A stretch of DNA of 64,000 nt from Litorivita sp050633545 (lineage in GTDB: Bacteria > Pseudomonadota > Alphaproteobacteria > Rhodobacterales > Rhodobacteraceae). Of the stretch, positions 42,891 through 51,500 are shown piece by piece. Within the stretch, counting starts at the first letter, position 1; each line of letters begins with the position of its first letter. The stretch covers positions 635,389 through 699,388 of the forward strand of contig JBOEGS010000002.1 of NCBI GenBank assembly GCA_050633545.1, given 5' to 3'. The notes below the pieces were generated by a model that was not told the DNA's origin, searched no databases, and saw only the letters and a list, made by a program, of their open reading frames with translations. The position numbers were made by a program, and so were the translations under genes.

Positions 42891-43816
42891 GCGGCGCCGA
42901 GTTTGTCCCGCTGTCCCTGACCCCGATGTTGATCGGATGTTTTGCGGCGATGGCCTGCGCCTTGCCGGGGAATTTTCTGGTGCTGCGCCGTCAGGCCTTG
43001 ATCGGCGATGCGATCAGCCATGTGGTCTTGCCCGGGATTGTCGCGGCGTTTTTGCTGACCGGAATGGTGGCGACATGGCCGATGATGCTCGGCGCGGGCG
43101 GGGCGGCTTTGGTTGCGGTGCTCTTGATCGAAGCGGTGCGCCGCATCGGGCAAATCGAACCGGGTGCGGCGATGGGGGTGGTCTTCACCACCATGTTCGC
43201 GGGCGGGGTTTTGCTGCTCGAGCAATCCGATACCTCCTCGGTGCATCTCGATGTGGAACACGCGCTCTACGGCAATCTCGAAAGCCTGATCTGGCTTGAT
43301 GCTTTCGGTTGGCACTCGCTTTTGGATCCGCAGGCCCTGCGCGGTTTGCCGCCCGAATTGGGGCGGATGGCGGCGGTTTTGCTCGCCGTGGCGGGGTTTA
43401 TCGCGCTGTTTTGGCGGCCCTTGGCGATCTCGAGCTTTGACGAAGGCTTTGCCCGCACGCTGGGCATGCGCACCGGCGCGCTTGGGGCGGCTCTGGTCGC
43501 GGTGTCGGCCATGGCGGCGGTGGCGGCCTTTGATGCGGTCGGCTCGATCATCGTCATTGCGATGTTCATTTGCCCGCCCGCCGCCGCGCGGATGATGACC
43601 AACCGATTGGGCCGGCAAGTCGCGTGGAGCATGGTCTTTGCAATTCTTTCGGCGCTGCTCGGCTATGTGCTTGCGGGCTATGGGCCGCTCTGGCTGGGCT
43701 ATGACAATGCGGTCAGCGCGGCGGGAATGATTGCCGTTGCCTCGGGGGTGATCCTCGCGCTTGCGGCGCTCTTCGGCCCGCATAGACGGCGCAGCGGCGC
43801 GGGCGCGGGCACATAA
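42887..43816 (+). CDS. Metal ABC transporter permease (second, without fusion)
   Basis: A 309-residue ABC-3 family permease, paired with the previous one. Conserved features are FLVLRRQALIGDAISHVVLPGI, AMGVVFTTMFAGGVLLLEQ, FDAVGSIIVIAMFICPPAAA. Two different permeases with one ATPase and one binding protein make the four-gene TroABCD/MntABCD-like layout. The ATG at 42887 lies inside the stop of the preceding gene. It converges with the DgoK-like gene 17 bases away. Confidence 0.93.
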   Translation: MSGAEFVPLSLTPMLIGCFAAMACALPGNFLVLRRQALIGDAISHVVLPGIVAAFLLTGMVATWPMMLGAGGAALVAVLLIEAVRRIGQIEPGAAMGVVFTTMFAGGVLLLEQSDTSSVHLDVEHALYGNLESLIWLDAFGWHSLLDPQALRGLPPELGRMAAVLLAVAGFIALFWRPLAISSFDEGFARTLGMRTGALGAALVAVSAMAAVAAFDAVGSIIVIAMFICPPAAARMMTNRLGRQVAWSMVFAILSALLGYVLAGYGPLWLGYDNAVSAAGMIAVASGVILALAALFGPHRRRSGAGAGT

Positions 43817-43832
43817 TCCACGCGCTGCAGGC

Positions 43833-44612
43833 TCAGCCGCCGAGCAGCTCGCGCAGGGCAACAAACCCGTTTTGCGCCATGGCGTCAGGGTCGGTTTGCG
43901 TGACGCTCAACCCCTGAGCCGCCAGAGCCGCCCGATAGGCACTTGCCGCCTCCTTGGGGGCGATCAGCGCCAAGTTCTGACCCAGCCAGTAAGGCTTGCT
44001 GGCGCTGAGTTCCGCGCCCAATAGATGCCCCGCAATGGCCCCGCCGTCGCCTGTCAGATCGGCGCTCGACAGATGCCCGGCGAGGGCTTCGGGGCGCGAC
44101 TGGCTGCGCGTCAGGGCCTGTAGATCGGGCGCCTCGCTGCCCAAGGGCGCGCCAAGGTTCGCCGCCAGCATCGGGGTAAGAAAGCTGCTCATGCTGACCG
44201 CCTCGCCTGCGCTCAGATGCACCCAATGGCTGCGCCCGTCGCAAAGCGCCACCACCACGCCGTCCCATTCAGGGTTGAGCGCCAGAAATCCGGCGATTTG
44301 CAGCCGCACAGACGGCGGCAGGATCGCGGCGGGGCTGTCTTGTTGCAAAGCGCCAAGCGCCGCGTTTTGCGCCAAACCTGCCGGATCGGGCAGGATCGCA
44401 CAGGGCAGGGGCGCAAGATCATGCGCGCCGTCATCCACCAATATGGCTGGCGCCCCGCGCGCGGCGCCAAGGGCCTCCAGCAGCGCATCAAGATCAGGAG
44501 CCGCCGCGCGGGCGGTGCAGCTGCGCGCGGCGAAACGCCATCCGCTCAGCGTGCCGTTTGTGTGGCGCAAAAGGCCGATCCAGTCGGCAGAGGGGGAGGC
44601 AGGGCGTTGCAT
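43833..44612 (-). CDS. Divergent 2-dehydro-3-deoxygalactonokinase (DgoK)-like protein
   Basis: A 259-residue protein that resembles DgoK sugar-acid kinases: DGRSHWVHLSAGEAVSMSSF with LTPMLAANLG matches the substrate region, and the end HLLGAELSASKPYWLGQNLA followed by LIAPKEAASAYRAALAAQG matches the C-terminal lobe. However, the N-terminal phosphate loop, normally DWGT in this family, reads ADWIGLLRHTNGTLSGWRF, so ATP binding as in the family is doubtful. No Entner-Doudoroff or galactonate genes lie nearby. It may be a decayed or repurposed paralogue. It follows the SulP gene by 67 bases on the same strand. Confidence 0.68.
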   Translation of the reverse strand: MQRPASPSADWIGLLRHTNGTLSGWRFAARSCTARAAAPDLDALLEALGAARGAPAILVDDGAHDLAPLPCAILPDPAGLAQNAALGALQQDSPAAILPPSVRLQIAGFLALNPEWDGVVVALCDGRSHWVHLSAGEAVSMSSFLTPMLAANLGAPLGSEAPDLQALTRSQSRPEALAGHLSSADLTGDGGAIAGHLLGAELSASKPYWLGQNLALIAPKEAASAYRAALAAQGLSVTQTDPDAMAQNGFVALRELLGG

Positions 44613-44679
44613 GGGGCACAGCTAGCCGCGCCGCGCCGCAAGATCAATAGGGCGCGGCGCGGTCGGGTCGGGCGCGCGC

Positions 44680-46434
44680 CTAGGCGGCGGGGGGCACCAC
44701 GGATTTAGGCGTCAAAGCCACGGCCGCATCATATTGCGCCAAAAACACCTGCCCCGTCAGATCGCCGAGGAAATGGCTGCGCTTGAGCTTGTCCATCACG
44801 GGGCCTTTGACCTCGGACAGGTGCAGCTTGATGCCCATTCCGTCCAGCCGGTGATTGATCTCTTCGAGGCTTTCAAGCGCGCTCATGTCGATCTCGTTCA
44901 CCGCCGAGCACATCAAGACCACATGTTCGAGCGGCTGTTCGCATACCACGCGGTCGTAGATGTAATCCTCCAAGAAGCGCGCATTGGCGAAATAGAGGCT
45001 CTCGTCAATGCGGATGGTCAGAACCTCGGGGTGGGTTTCGACCTTGTGCCGTTTGATATTGCGAAAATGCTGTGTCCCCGGAACGAGGCCAACCTCGGCG
45101 ATATGGGGCCGCGAGGTTTTATAAAGGAACATCAGGATCGACAGCGCCACGCCGGTCGAAACCCCGACCTCGACGCCAAAGGTCAGCGTGAGGAAAATCG
45201 TGGCGAAAACGGCGGCAAAATCGACCCGCGAATAGCCCCATGTTTTTGTCAGGATCGAGAAATCGACCAAGGACAGAACCGCCACGATGATCGTCGCGGC
45301 CAGCGTCGCTTTGGGGAGAAAGAACAGCAAGGGCGTGAGCAAAAGCGCGGCCAGCGCGATGCCGATGGCGGTAAAGGCCCCCGCGGCGGGGGTTTCCGCG
45401 CCCGCGTCAAAGTTCACGACAGAGCGCGCAAATCCGCCCGTCACCGGATAGCCGCCCGACAGCGCCGCCGCGATATTGGACGCGCCAAGGCCGACAAGCT
45501 CTTGGTCCGGCACGATGCGTTGGCGTTTCTTCGCGGCCAAGGTTTGCGCGACCGAGACGGATTCGACAAAGCCGATGATCGAGATCAGCACCGCAGCGAC
45601 AAACAACTGCCCCCAGATTTCCATATCAAAGCTGGGCGCGGTCAAAGGCGGCAATCCGCGCGGCACGTCGCCGACGATTTTCACACCGTGGTTTTCGAGG
45701 TTGAAGAGCCACACGGCCAAAGTCGTCACGACCACGGCACCCACCGGCCCCGCCTTGGCCAAGATATCGGCCAATCGCGGCTGCATCCCTGTCGAGAGCA
45801 GCAAGGGCTTCAATCCCTTGCGCACCCAAAACAGGAAGCCCACGGTGCTCAGCCCGATGAAAAGGGTGATGAAATTGGTGGTGGAGAGGTTTTCAAAAAG
45901 CGAGCCGATGAGCTGGATCAGGTTATGGCCATGGGCATCGATGCCAAAGATATGTTTGAGCTGCGAGGTGGCGATCAACACGCCAGAGGCGGTGATGAAA
46001 CCGGCGATGACCGGATGCGACAGGAAATTGGCCAAGAACCCGAGGCGAAAGATACCGAGGACCAGCAAGATCAACCCCGAGAGAAAGGCCAAAGTCACCG
46101 CCGCCAATGCGTATTCCGCCGTGCCTTGCAGCGCCATATTGCCGACGCTCGCCGCCGTCATCAACGACACGACCGCCACCGGACCCACCGCCAGCGCGCG
46201 GCTGGTGCCAAAGATCGCATAGGCCACCAAGGGCAGGATCGACGCATAAAGCCCCATCTGCGCCGGAAGCCCCGCCAAAAGCGCATAGGCCAGAGATTGC
46301 GGGATCAACATGATCGTCACAATCACCGCCGCCACCGCATCCGAGGTCAGCGTCTCGCGATCATAGGATTTGCCCCATTGCAGGATCGGCAGGTGCCGCT
46401 CTAGCTGGGCGCGATTGGGGAGCAGGTGTTTCAT
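44680..46434 (-). CDS. SulP-family anion transporter with STAS domain
   Basis: A 584-residue SLC26/SulP protein. About 400 residues form the membrane core, starting with the family block VTIMLIPQSLAYALLAGLPA and containing VGLGASNIAAALSGGYPVTG; a cytoplasmic STAS domain follows from about 450 (LTIRIDESLYFANARFLEDY, CSAVNEIDMSALESLEEINH). Members carry sulfate, bicarbonate or other anions. The AT-rich 20-bp motif 67 bases upstream is shared with the SQR-like gene next door on the same strand, so sulfate or another sulfur oxyanion is a sensible guess. Confidence 0.92.
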   Translation of the reverse strand: MKHLLPNRAQLERHLPILQWGKSYDRETLTSDAVAAVIVTIMLIPQSLAYALLAGLPAQMGLYASILPLVAYAIFGTSRALAVGPVAVVSLMTAASVGNMALQGTAEYALAAVTLAFLSGLILLVLGIFRLGFLANFLSHPVIAGFITASGVLIATSQLKHIFGIDAHGHNLIQLIGSLFENLSTTNFITLFIGLSTVGFLFWVRKGLKPLLLSTGMQPRLADILAKAGPVGAVVVTTLAVWLFNLENHGVKIVGDVPRGLPPLTAPSFDMEIWGQLFVAAVLISIIGFVESVSVAQTLAAKKRQRIVPDQELVGLGASNIAAALSGGYPVTGGFARSVVNFDAGAETPAAGAFTAIGIALAALLLTPLLFFLPKATLAATIIVAVLSLVDFSILTKTWGYSRVDFAAVFATIFLTLTFGVEVGVSTGVALSILMFLYKTSRPHIAEVGLVPGTQHFRNIKRHKVETHPEVLTIRIDESLYFANARFLEDYIYDRVVCEQPLEHVVLMCSAVNEIDMSALESLEEINHRLDGMGIKLHLSEVKGPVMDKLKRSHFLGDLTGQVFLAQYDAAVALTPKSVVPPAA

Positions 46435-46500
46435 AGGGTCTCCTTGGCACAGGGCGGGGCCGCACCGGTGAAGCTTAGGGGTCAGGCTTTGATTTTATAT

Positions 46501-46520
46501 ATTCAGAAAATATAATATGT
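46501..46520 (-). promoter_or_regulatory. AT-rich operator-like motif upstream of the SulP gene
   Basis: ATTCAGAAAATATAATATGT, containing the dyad ATATT-CAGAA-AATAT (46499-46513). It matches the motif at 48398-48417 at 16 of 20 positions and stands at the same distance from its gene (67 versus 63 bases). In a genome of about 62% GC this is conspicuous. The ATTC-N8-NAAT form recalls sites of SqrR/BigR-type ArsR repressors. Confidence 0.65.
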
Positions 46521-46661
46521 AAAGGGTCGGCGATCACGAAACTGAATGTATCGGTGCAAAGGTTGAAAAACTTCTGAGCATCAATAGGAAGCGGCCCCCA
46601 AGAGAGACGCTTTGGCGCGCATCCCTTGGGGCAATCAATGGCGCTGCCTTGCGGCGCTCGC

Positions 46662-48335
46662 CTATCGGGCCGACACCCGCTCCGGTTTGGCCATCCATTC
46701 GCGCCCGCGCAGCATCGCTTTCCAATAGACCGGCGGCAGGATCTGCTCCTTGAGCAGCCACGCCGCACGGGTCGGTTTGGTGCCGTCGATCAGCCATTTC
46801 GGGAAGCTGGGCAATAGCGCGCCGCCATAGCCGAATTCGGCCAGAACGATCTTGCCGCGCTCGACGGTGAGCGGGCAGGAGCCATAGCCGTTGTAGACCG
46901 CCGTCGGAGATTTGCCGTCGATGTCATCGGCGACATTCTCGGCCACGATCGGCGCTTGCATCCGCGCCGCAGCGGCGGTTTTCGCATTGGGCGCGTTCAT
47001 CACATCGCCAAGGCTCCACACGTTGTCATAGCTTTTGTGGCGCAGGGTGCTTTGATCCACATCGACCCAGCCGCCCGCATCCGCCAAGGGCGAGACGCGG
47101 ATGAAATCAGGCGCGGTTTGCGGCGGGCAAACATGCATCATGTCAAACTCGACGGTCACCTCGGTCGGCTCGCTGTCGGGGTCGGACACTTTGAAGGTCG
47201 CCTTTTTCGCGGGGCCGTCCACGGCGACAAGATTGTGGAAGAAGTTGAGCGTGGCATCATAGCGCGCAATGTATTTTTCCAGCGCCGGAACGTAATCTTT
47301 GACGCCGAACAAGACGCCGCCCGCGTTCATGAACTGGATATCGATATTGCCCAAATTCCCCGCGCGCAGCCACGCATCGCCGGACAGATACAGCGCTTTT
47401 TGCGGCGCACCGGCGCATTTGATCGGCATCGGCGGCTGGGTGAAAAGCGCGCGGCCCGTCTTCAGCCCTTTGACCAATTCCCACGTATAGGGCGCAAGAT
47501 CATAGCGGTAATTCGACGTCACGCCGTTCTTGCCCAGCGTTTCCTCAAGCCCCTCGACCCCCTCCCAATTGAGCTTGAGCCCCGGACAGACGATCAACCG
47601 TTCGTATTTCACCACGCGGCAGCCGTCGAGGATCACCGCATTGTTGTCCGGCTCAAAGGCCGCAACGGCGGATTTGACCCAATGCACGCCTTTGGGAATA
47701 AGGCTGCCCATGGTTTTGGCCGTGGTCGAGGCCTCGAACACGCCGCCGCCGACCATCGTCCATCCGGGTTGGTAGTAGTGGATATCGGCGGGGTCGAGGA
47801 TGGCGATGTCGAGATCGGGCTTGCGGGATTTGAGGCTGGAGGCAACGGAAATCCCCGCCGCACCGCCGCCGACAATCACCACGTCATATTTCGCATCGCC
47901 CTCGTCGGTCGGGGTTTTGCCGCCATTGACGATGCGCCGCACCACGCCCGCCATGTCGTAACCCGCCGCTTTGGTCGCGGCGAGGATGTCCGAGGTGGGC
48001 AGGGCCTTGGCAGAGCTAAGCGACCACAGGGTGGCCGAGCGCGTGCCCGTGCGGCAATAGGCCAATACCGGACCAGGCATTTCCATCAAGGCCGTGCCGA
48101 ATTCTGCGGCGTCGAGGTCGCTGACCATGCCGCCAGCGATGGGGATATAGCGCGCCTGAACCCCCGCCTTTTTCGCCGCCGCTTCGATCTCTTCAAAGCT
48201 GGGTTGATCGGCGGCCTCGCCGTCGGGACGGTTGCAGATCACCGAGCGGAACCCCTGCGCGGCGATGGCGTCCATATCTTGCGGCGCGATTTGTGGCGAT
48301 ACGCTGATCGCGGCGGAAATCTTTTTGGGGTCCAT
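46662..48335 (-). CDS. DUF442 - sulfide:quinone oxidoreductase-like fusion protein
   Basis: A 557-residue protein. Residues 1 to about 140 are a DUF442 (Blh N-terminal, phosphatase-like) domain with the signature AYCRTGTRSATLW (Cys94). From about 150 a type II SQR-like flavoprotein follows: YDVVIVGGGAAGISVASSL, HYYQPGWTMVGGG, Cys250 (LIVCPGLKL), Cys307 (PIKCAGAPQKALYL) and the end YNGYGSCPLTVERGKIVLAE. In human SQOR a catalytic Cys stands in the GDC motif; here it is GDV (Val445). The ATG at 48335 follows AGGAGGAGAG. It should handle sulfide or persulfides at the membrane, with the altered Cys set leaving the exact reaction open. Confidence 0.88.
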   Translation of the reverse strand: MDPKKISAAISVSPQIAPQDMDAIAAQGFRSVICNRPDGEAADQPSFEEIEAAAKKAGVQARYIPIAGGMVSDLDAAEFGTALMEMPGPVLAYCRTGTRSATLWSLSSAKALPTSDILAATKAAGYDMAGVVRRIVNGGKTPTDEGDAKYDVVIVGGGAAGISVASSLKSRKPDLDIAILDPADIHYYQPGWTMVGGGVFEASTTAKTMGSLIPKGVHWVKSAVAAFEPDNNAVILDGCRVVKYERLIVCPGLKLNWEGVEGLEETLGKNGVTSNYRYDLAPYTWELVKGLKTGRALFTQPPMPIKCAGAPQKALYLSGDAWLRAGNLGNIDIQFMNAGGVLFGVKDYVPALEKYIARYDATLNFFHNLVAVDGPAKKATFKVSDPDSEPTEVTVEFDMMHVCPPQTAPDFIRVSPLADAGGWVDVDQSTLRHKSYDNVWSLGDVMNAPNAKTAAAARMQAPIVAENVADDIDGKSPTAVYNGYGSCPLTVERGKIVLAEFGYGGALLPSFPKWLIDGTKPTRAAWLLKEQILPPVYWKAMLRGREWMAKPERVSAR

Positions 48336-48397
48336 GGGGCTCTCCTCCTGAGCAGGGCGCGGCGCGGGCGGCAATAGGTGCGGCGCCAGTAATTAAC

Positions 48398-48417
48398 ATT
48401 CATATAATGTAATATGT
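48398..48417 (-). promoter_or_regulatory. AT-rich operator-like motif upstream of the DUF442-SQR gene
   Basis: ATTCATATAATGTAATATGT, with the dyad ACATT-CATAT-AATGT (48397-48411). On the minus strand it contains TATTAC/TATA-like strings that could overlap the -10 box, the right place for a repressor. See the matching site at 46501-46520. Confidence 0.65.
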
Positions 48418-48586
48418 TTGGATTTCGCAAGCGTTGAATCGCGCGCGTCGCGGCGGCGAAACTTGTGCAAAACAGGCGTGGGTGCGTTGACATTGCTTGC
48501 GCGGGCGGATCATTTTGCCGAGCGACCCGCAAGCGCGATGCCCGCCACATTCGCCGAAACGCCCCAATCCCAAGAGGCCCCCTCTC

Positions 48587-51500
48587 ATGACCGACCGCTC
48601 CAGATCAATGACGGATGACGACCGCGCGGCGCAGGTCCGGCCCGCTTGGCAATTCTGGATCGACCGTGGCGGCACCTTTACCGATATCGTCGCGCGCCGT
48701 CCCGATGGGGCGATCGTGACGCATAAAGTCCTGTCGGAAAATCCCGAACGCTACAAAGACGCCGCGGTGCAAGGCATTCGTGATCTGATGGGAATGACGG
48801 CCGATGCGCCCTTTGCGAAAGGCGCCATTGCCCATGTGAAAATGGGCACCACCGTGGCCACCAATGCCTTGCTTGAACGCAAGGGCGAGCGGGTCTTGCT
48901 GCTGATCACCAAAGGGTTCGGCGATCTGTTGCAAATCGGCTATCAAACCCGCCCGCGCCTGTTTGATCTGCAGATCAAGCGCCCCGAACTGCTCTATGAG
49001 CGGGTTGTAGAAATGGACGAGCGGCTCGATGCCGAGGGTGCGGTCTTGCGCCCCTTGGACGAGGCGGCCTTGCGCGCCGATCTGCAGGCAGGCTTTGACA
49101 GTGGTATTCGCGCCATCGCGATCGCGGGGCTGCACGGATACCTGAGCCCCGTGCATGAATTGCGCGCCGCACAGATCGCCGCCGACATCGGCTATACCCA
49201 GATTTCCACCTCGCACGAGGTCTCGCGCCTCGCCAAATTGGTCGGGCGCGGCGATACCACGGTGGTGGATGCCTATTTGTCGCCCGTTCTGCGCCGTTAT
49301 GTGGATCAGGTGGCAGATGCTTTGGACCTTGGCCGTGCCTGCGAGCGGTTGATGTTCATGCAATCAAGCGGCGGGCTGACGGATGCGGGGCGTTTCCAAG
49401 GGCGCGATGCGATCCTTTCCGGTCCTGCGGGCGGTATCGTCGGCATGGTCAAAACCGCAAAGGCGGCAGGCTACGCGCAGCTGATCGGTTTTGATATGGG
49501 CGGCACCTCGACGGATGTCAGCCATTACGCCGGAGCCTATGAGCGCAGCTTCGAGACCGAGGTCGCAGGTGTGCGCATGCGCGCCCCGATGATGGATATT
49601 CACACCGTCGCCGCAGGGGGCGGCTCGATTTGCAGCTTCCGCGACGGGCGTTTCCAGGTCGGACCGCAAAGCGCCGGCGCCGATCCTGGTCCGGCCTGCT
49701 ACCGGCGCGGCGGGCCGCTGACCGTGACCGATTGCAACGTCATGCTGGGCAAATTGAACCCTGATCATTTCCCGCCCGTCTTTGGCCCGAGCGGCGATCA
49801 ACCCTTGGATGCGGATGCCGTGCGCAAGCGGTTCGAACGCCTCGCCCAGGAGGTCGCCGCCGCCACGGGCGCGGCCCCGATGCGCCCCGAAGATATCGCC
49901 ACGGGTTTTTTGCAGATCGCGGTCGATAATATGGCCAATGCGATCAAGAAAATATCGGTCGAGCGCGGCCATGACGTGACGGGCTATACCTTGCAATGCT
50001 TTGGCGGCGCGGGCGGGCAACATGCCTGCCTTGTGGCGGATGCGCTGGGCATGCGGCGGGTGATGTTGCACCCTCATGCGGGGGTCTTGTCGGCCTACGG
50101 CATGGGTTTGGCCGAAATCCGCGCCCTGCGCGAGGTGCAACATGACGGCCCGCTTGACGCAATCGGCGCGGCCCGCGCCGCGCTTGAGCGTATCGCGCAA
50201 GAGGCCCGCGCCGAGGTCGAGGCGCAAGGAGCGCAAGCGCCCGACCTGCGTTTGCGGGCGCATCTGCGGTACGACGGATCGCATCAATCTTTGGAGGTGG
50301 CCTTCGGCACCATTGATGCAATGCGCGCGGCGTTCGAGGCGGTGCACCGTCAGCGCTTCGGCTTCACCTCGCCAGAGCGCGCGGTGCTGTTCGATATGCT
50401 CGCCGTCGAAGCAATCGGAGCCGCCCCCGACGTGCCGGACAATGTGGCGCCGGCGGGCGACGGCGCGCCCCGCGCGCAGGTGCCGCTCTACACCGGCGGC
50501 GCGTGGCGCGAGGTGCCGCTTTATGCGCGCGAAACCATCGGCCAAGGGGTGCAGATCACTGGCCCCGCCATCATCACCGAAGCCACGGGAACGAATGTCG
50601 TCGAAGCGGGTTGGCAGGCCGCACCCGACGCGGCGGGCAATTTGATCCTGACGCGGCTTGCCGCTTCGGCGCGCGCGCCAGCGGCGGGGACCACGGCCGA
50701 TCCGGTGCTGCTGGAGGTGATGAGCAACCTCTTTATGTCGGTCGCGGATCAAATGGGCGCGACCTTGGCCAACACCTCTTGGTCAGTCAACATCAAGGAA
50801 CGGCTCGATTTTTCCTGTGCGATCTTTGATGCCAAGGGCGATCTCGTGGCCAATGCGCCCCATGTGCCGGTGCATTTGGGATCAATGTCGGACAGCATCA
50901 AAGAAGTGATGCGCCGCAATCGCGATGCGGTCGAGGGCGATGCCTTTATGCTCAATTCGCCTTTCTCGGGCGGCACGCATTTGCCCGATGTCACCGTGGT
51001 CACGCCCGTCTTTGTCGAGGGGCGCGCGGCCTATTGGCTGGGCAGTCGCGGGCATCACGCCGATATCGGCGGGCGCACGCCCGGCTCCGGCCCGCCTGAC
51101 AGCCGCCATATCGACGACGAAGGCGTGCTCATCGACAATATGCAAGTGATGAAGGGCGGGCAGTTTTTGGAAGCCGAGGCCCGCGCCGTGCTGGCGTCAA
51201 GCCGCTACCCCGCGCGCAATCCCGATCACAATATCGCCGACCTGAAGGCACAGATCGCCGCCAATGAAACCGGACGCCGCGCGCTGTTGCAGATCGCGGC
51301 GCGCTATGGCGCCGATGTGATCACCGCCTATATGGGCCATGTGCAAGACAACGCCGAAGCCTCGGTGCGGCAGGTTCTTCGCGATCTGCCGGATGGGGCT
51401 TTTACCTATCCGATGGACAGCGGCGCGCAGATCAAGGTCGCGCTTCGCGTGGACCGCGCCGCAGGGCGCGCCACGGTCGATTTCACCGGCACCAGCGCGC

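Noticed and set aside
44734..46404. A 556-codon plus-strand frame opposite the SulP gene
   Set aside because: Composition (mostly Arg, Gln, Asp, Gly, His) is that of a shadow frame; the SulP protein on the other strand is certain.
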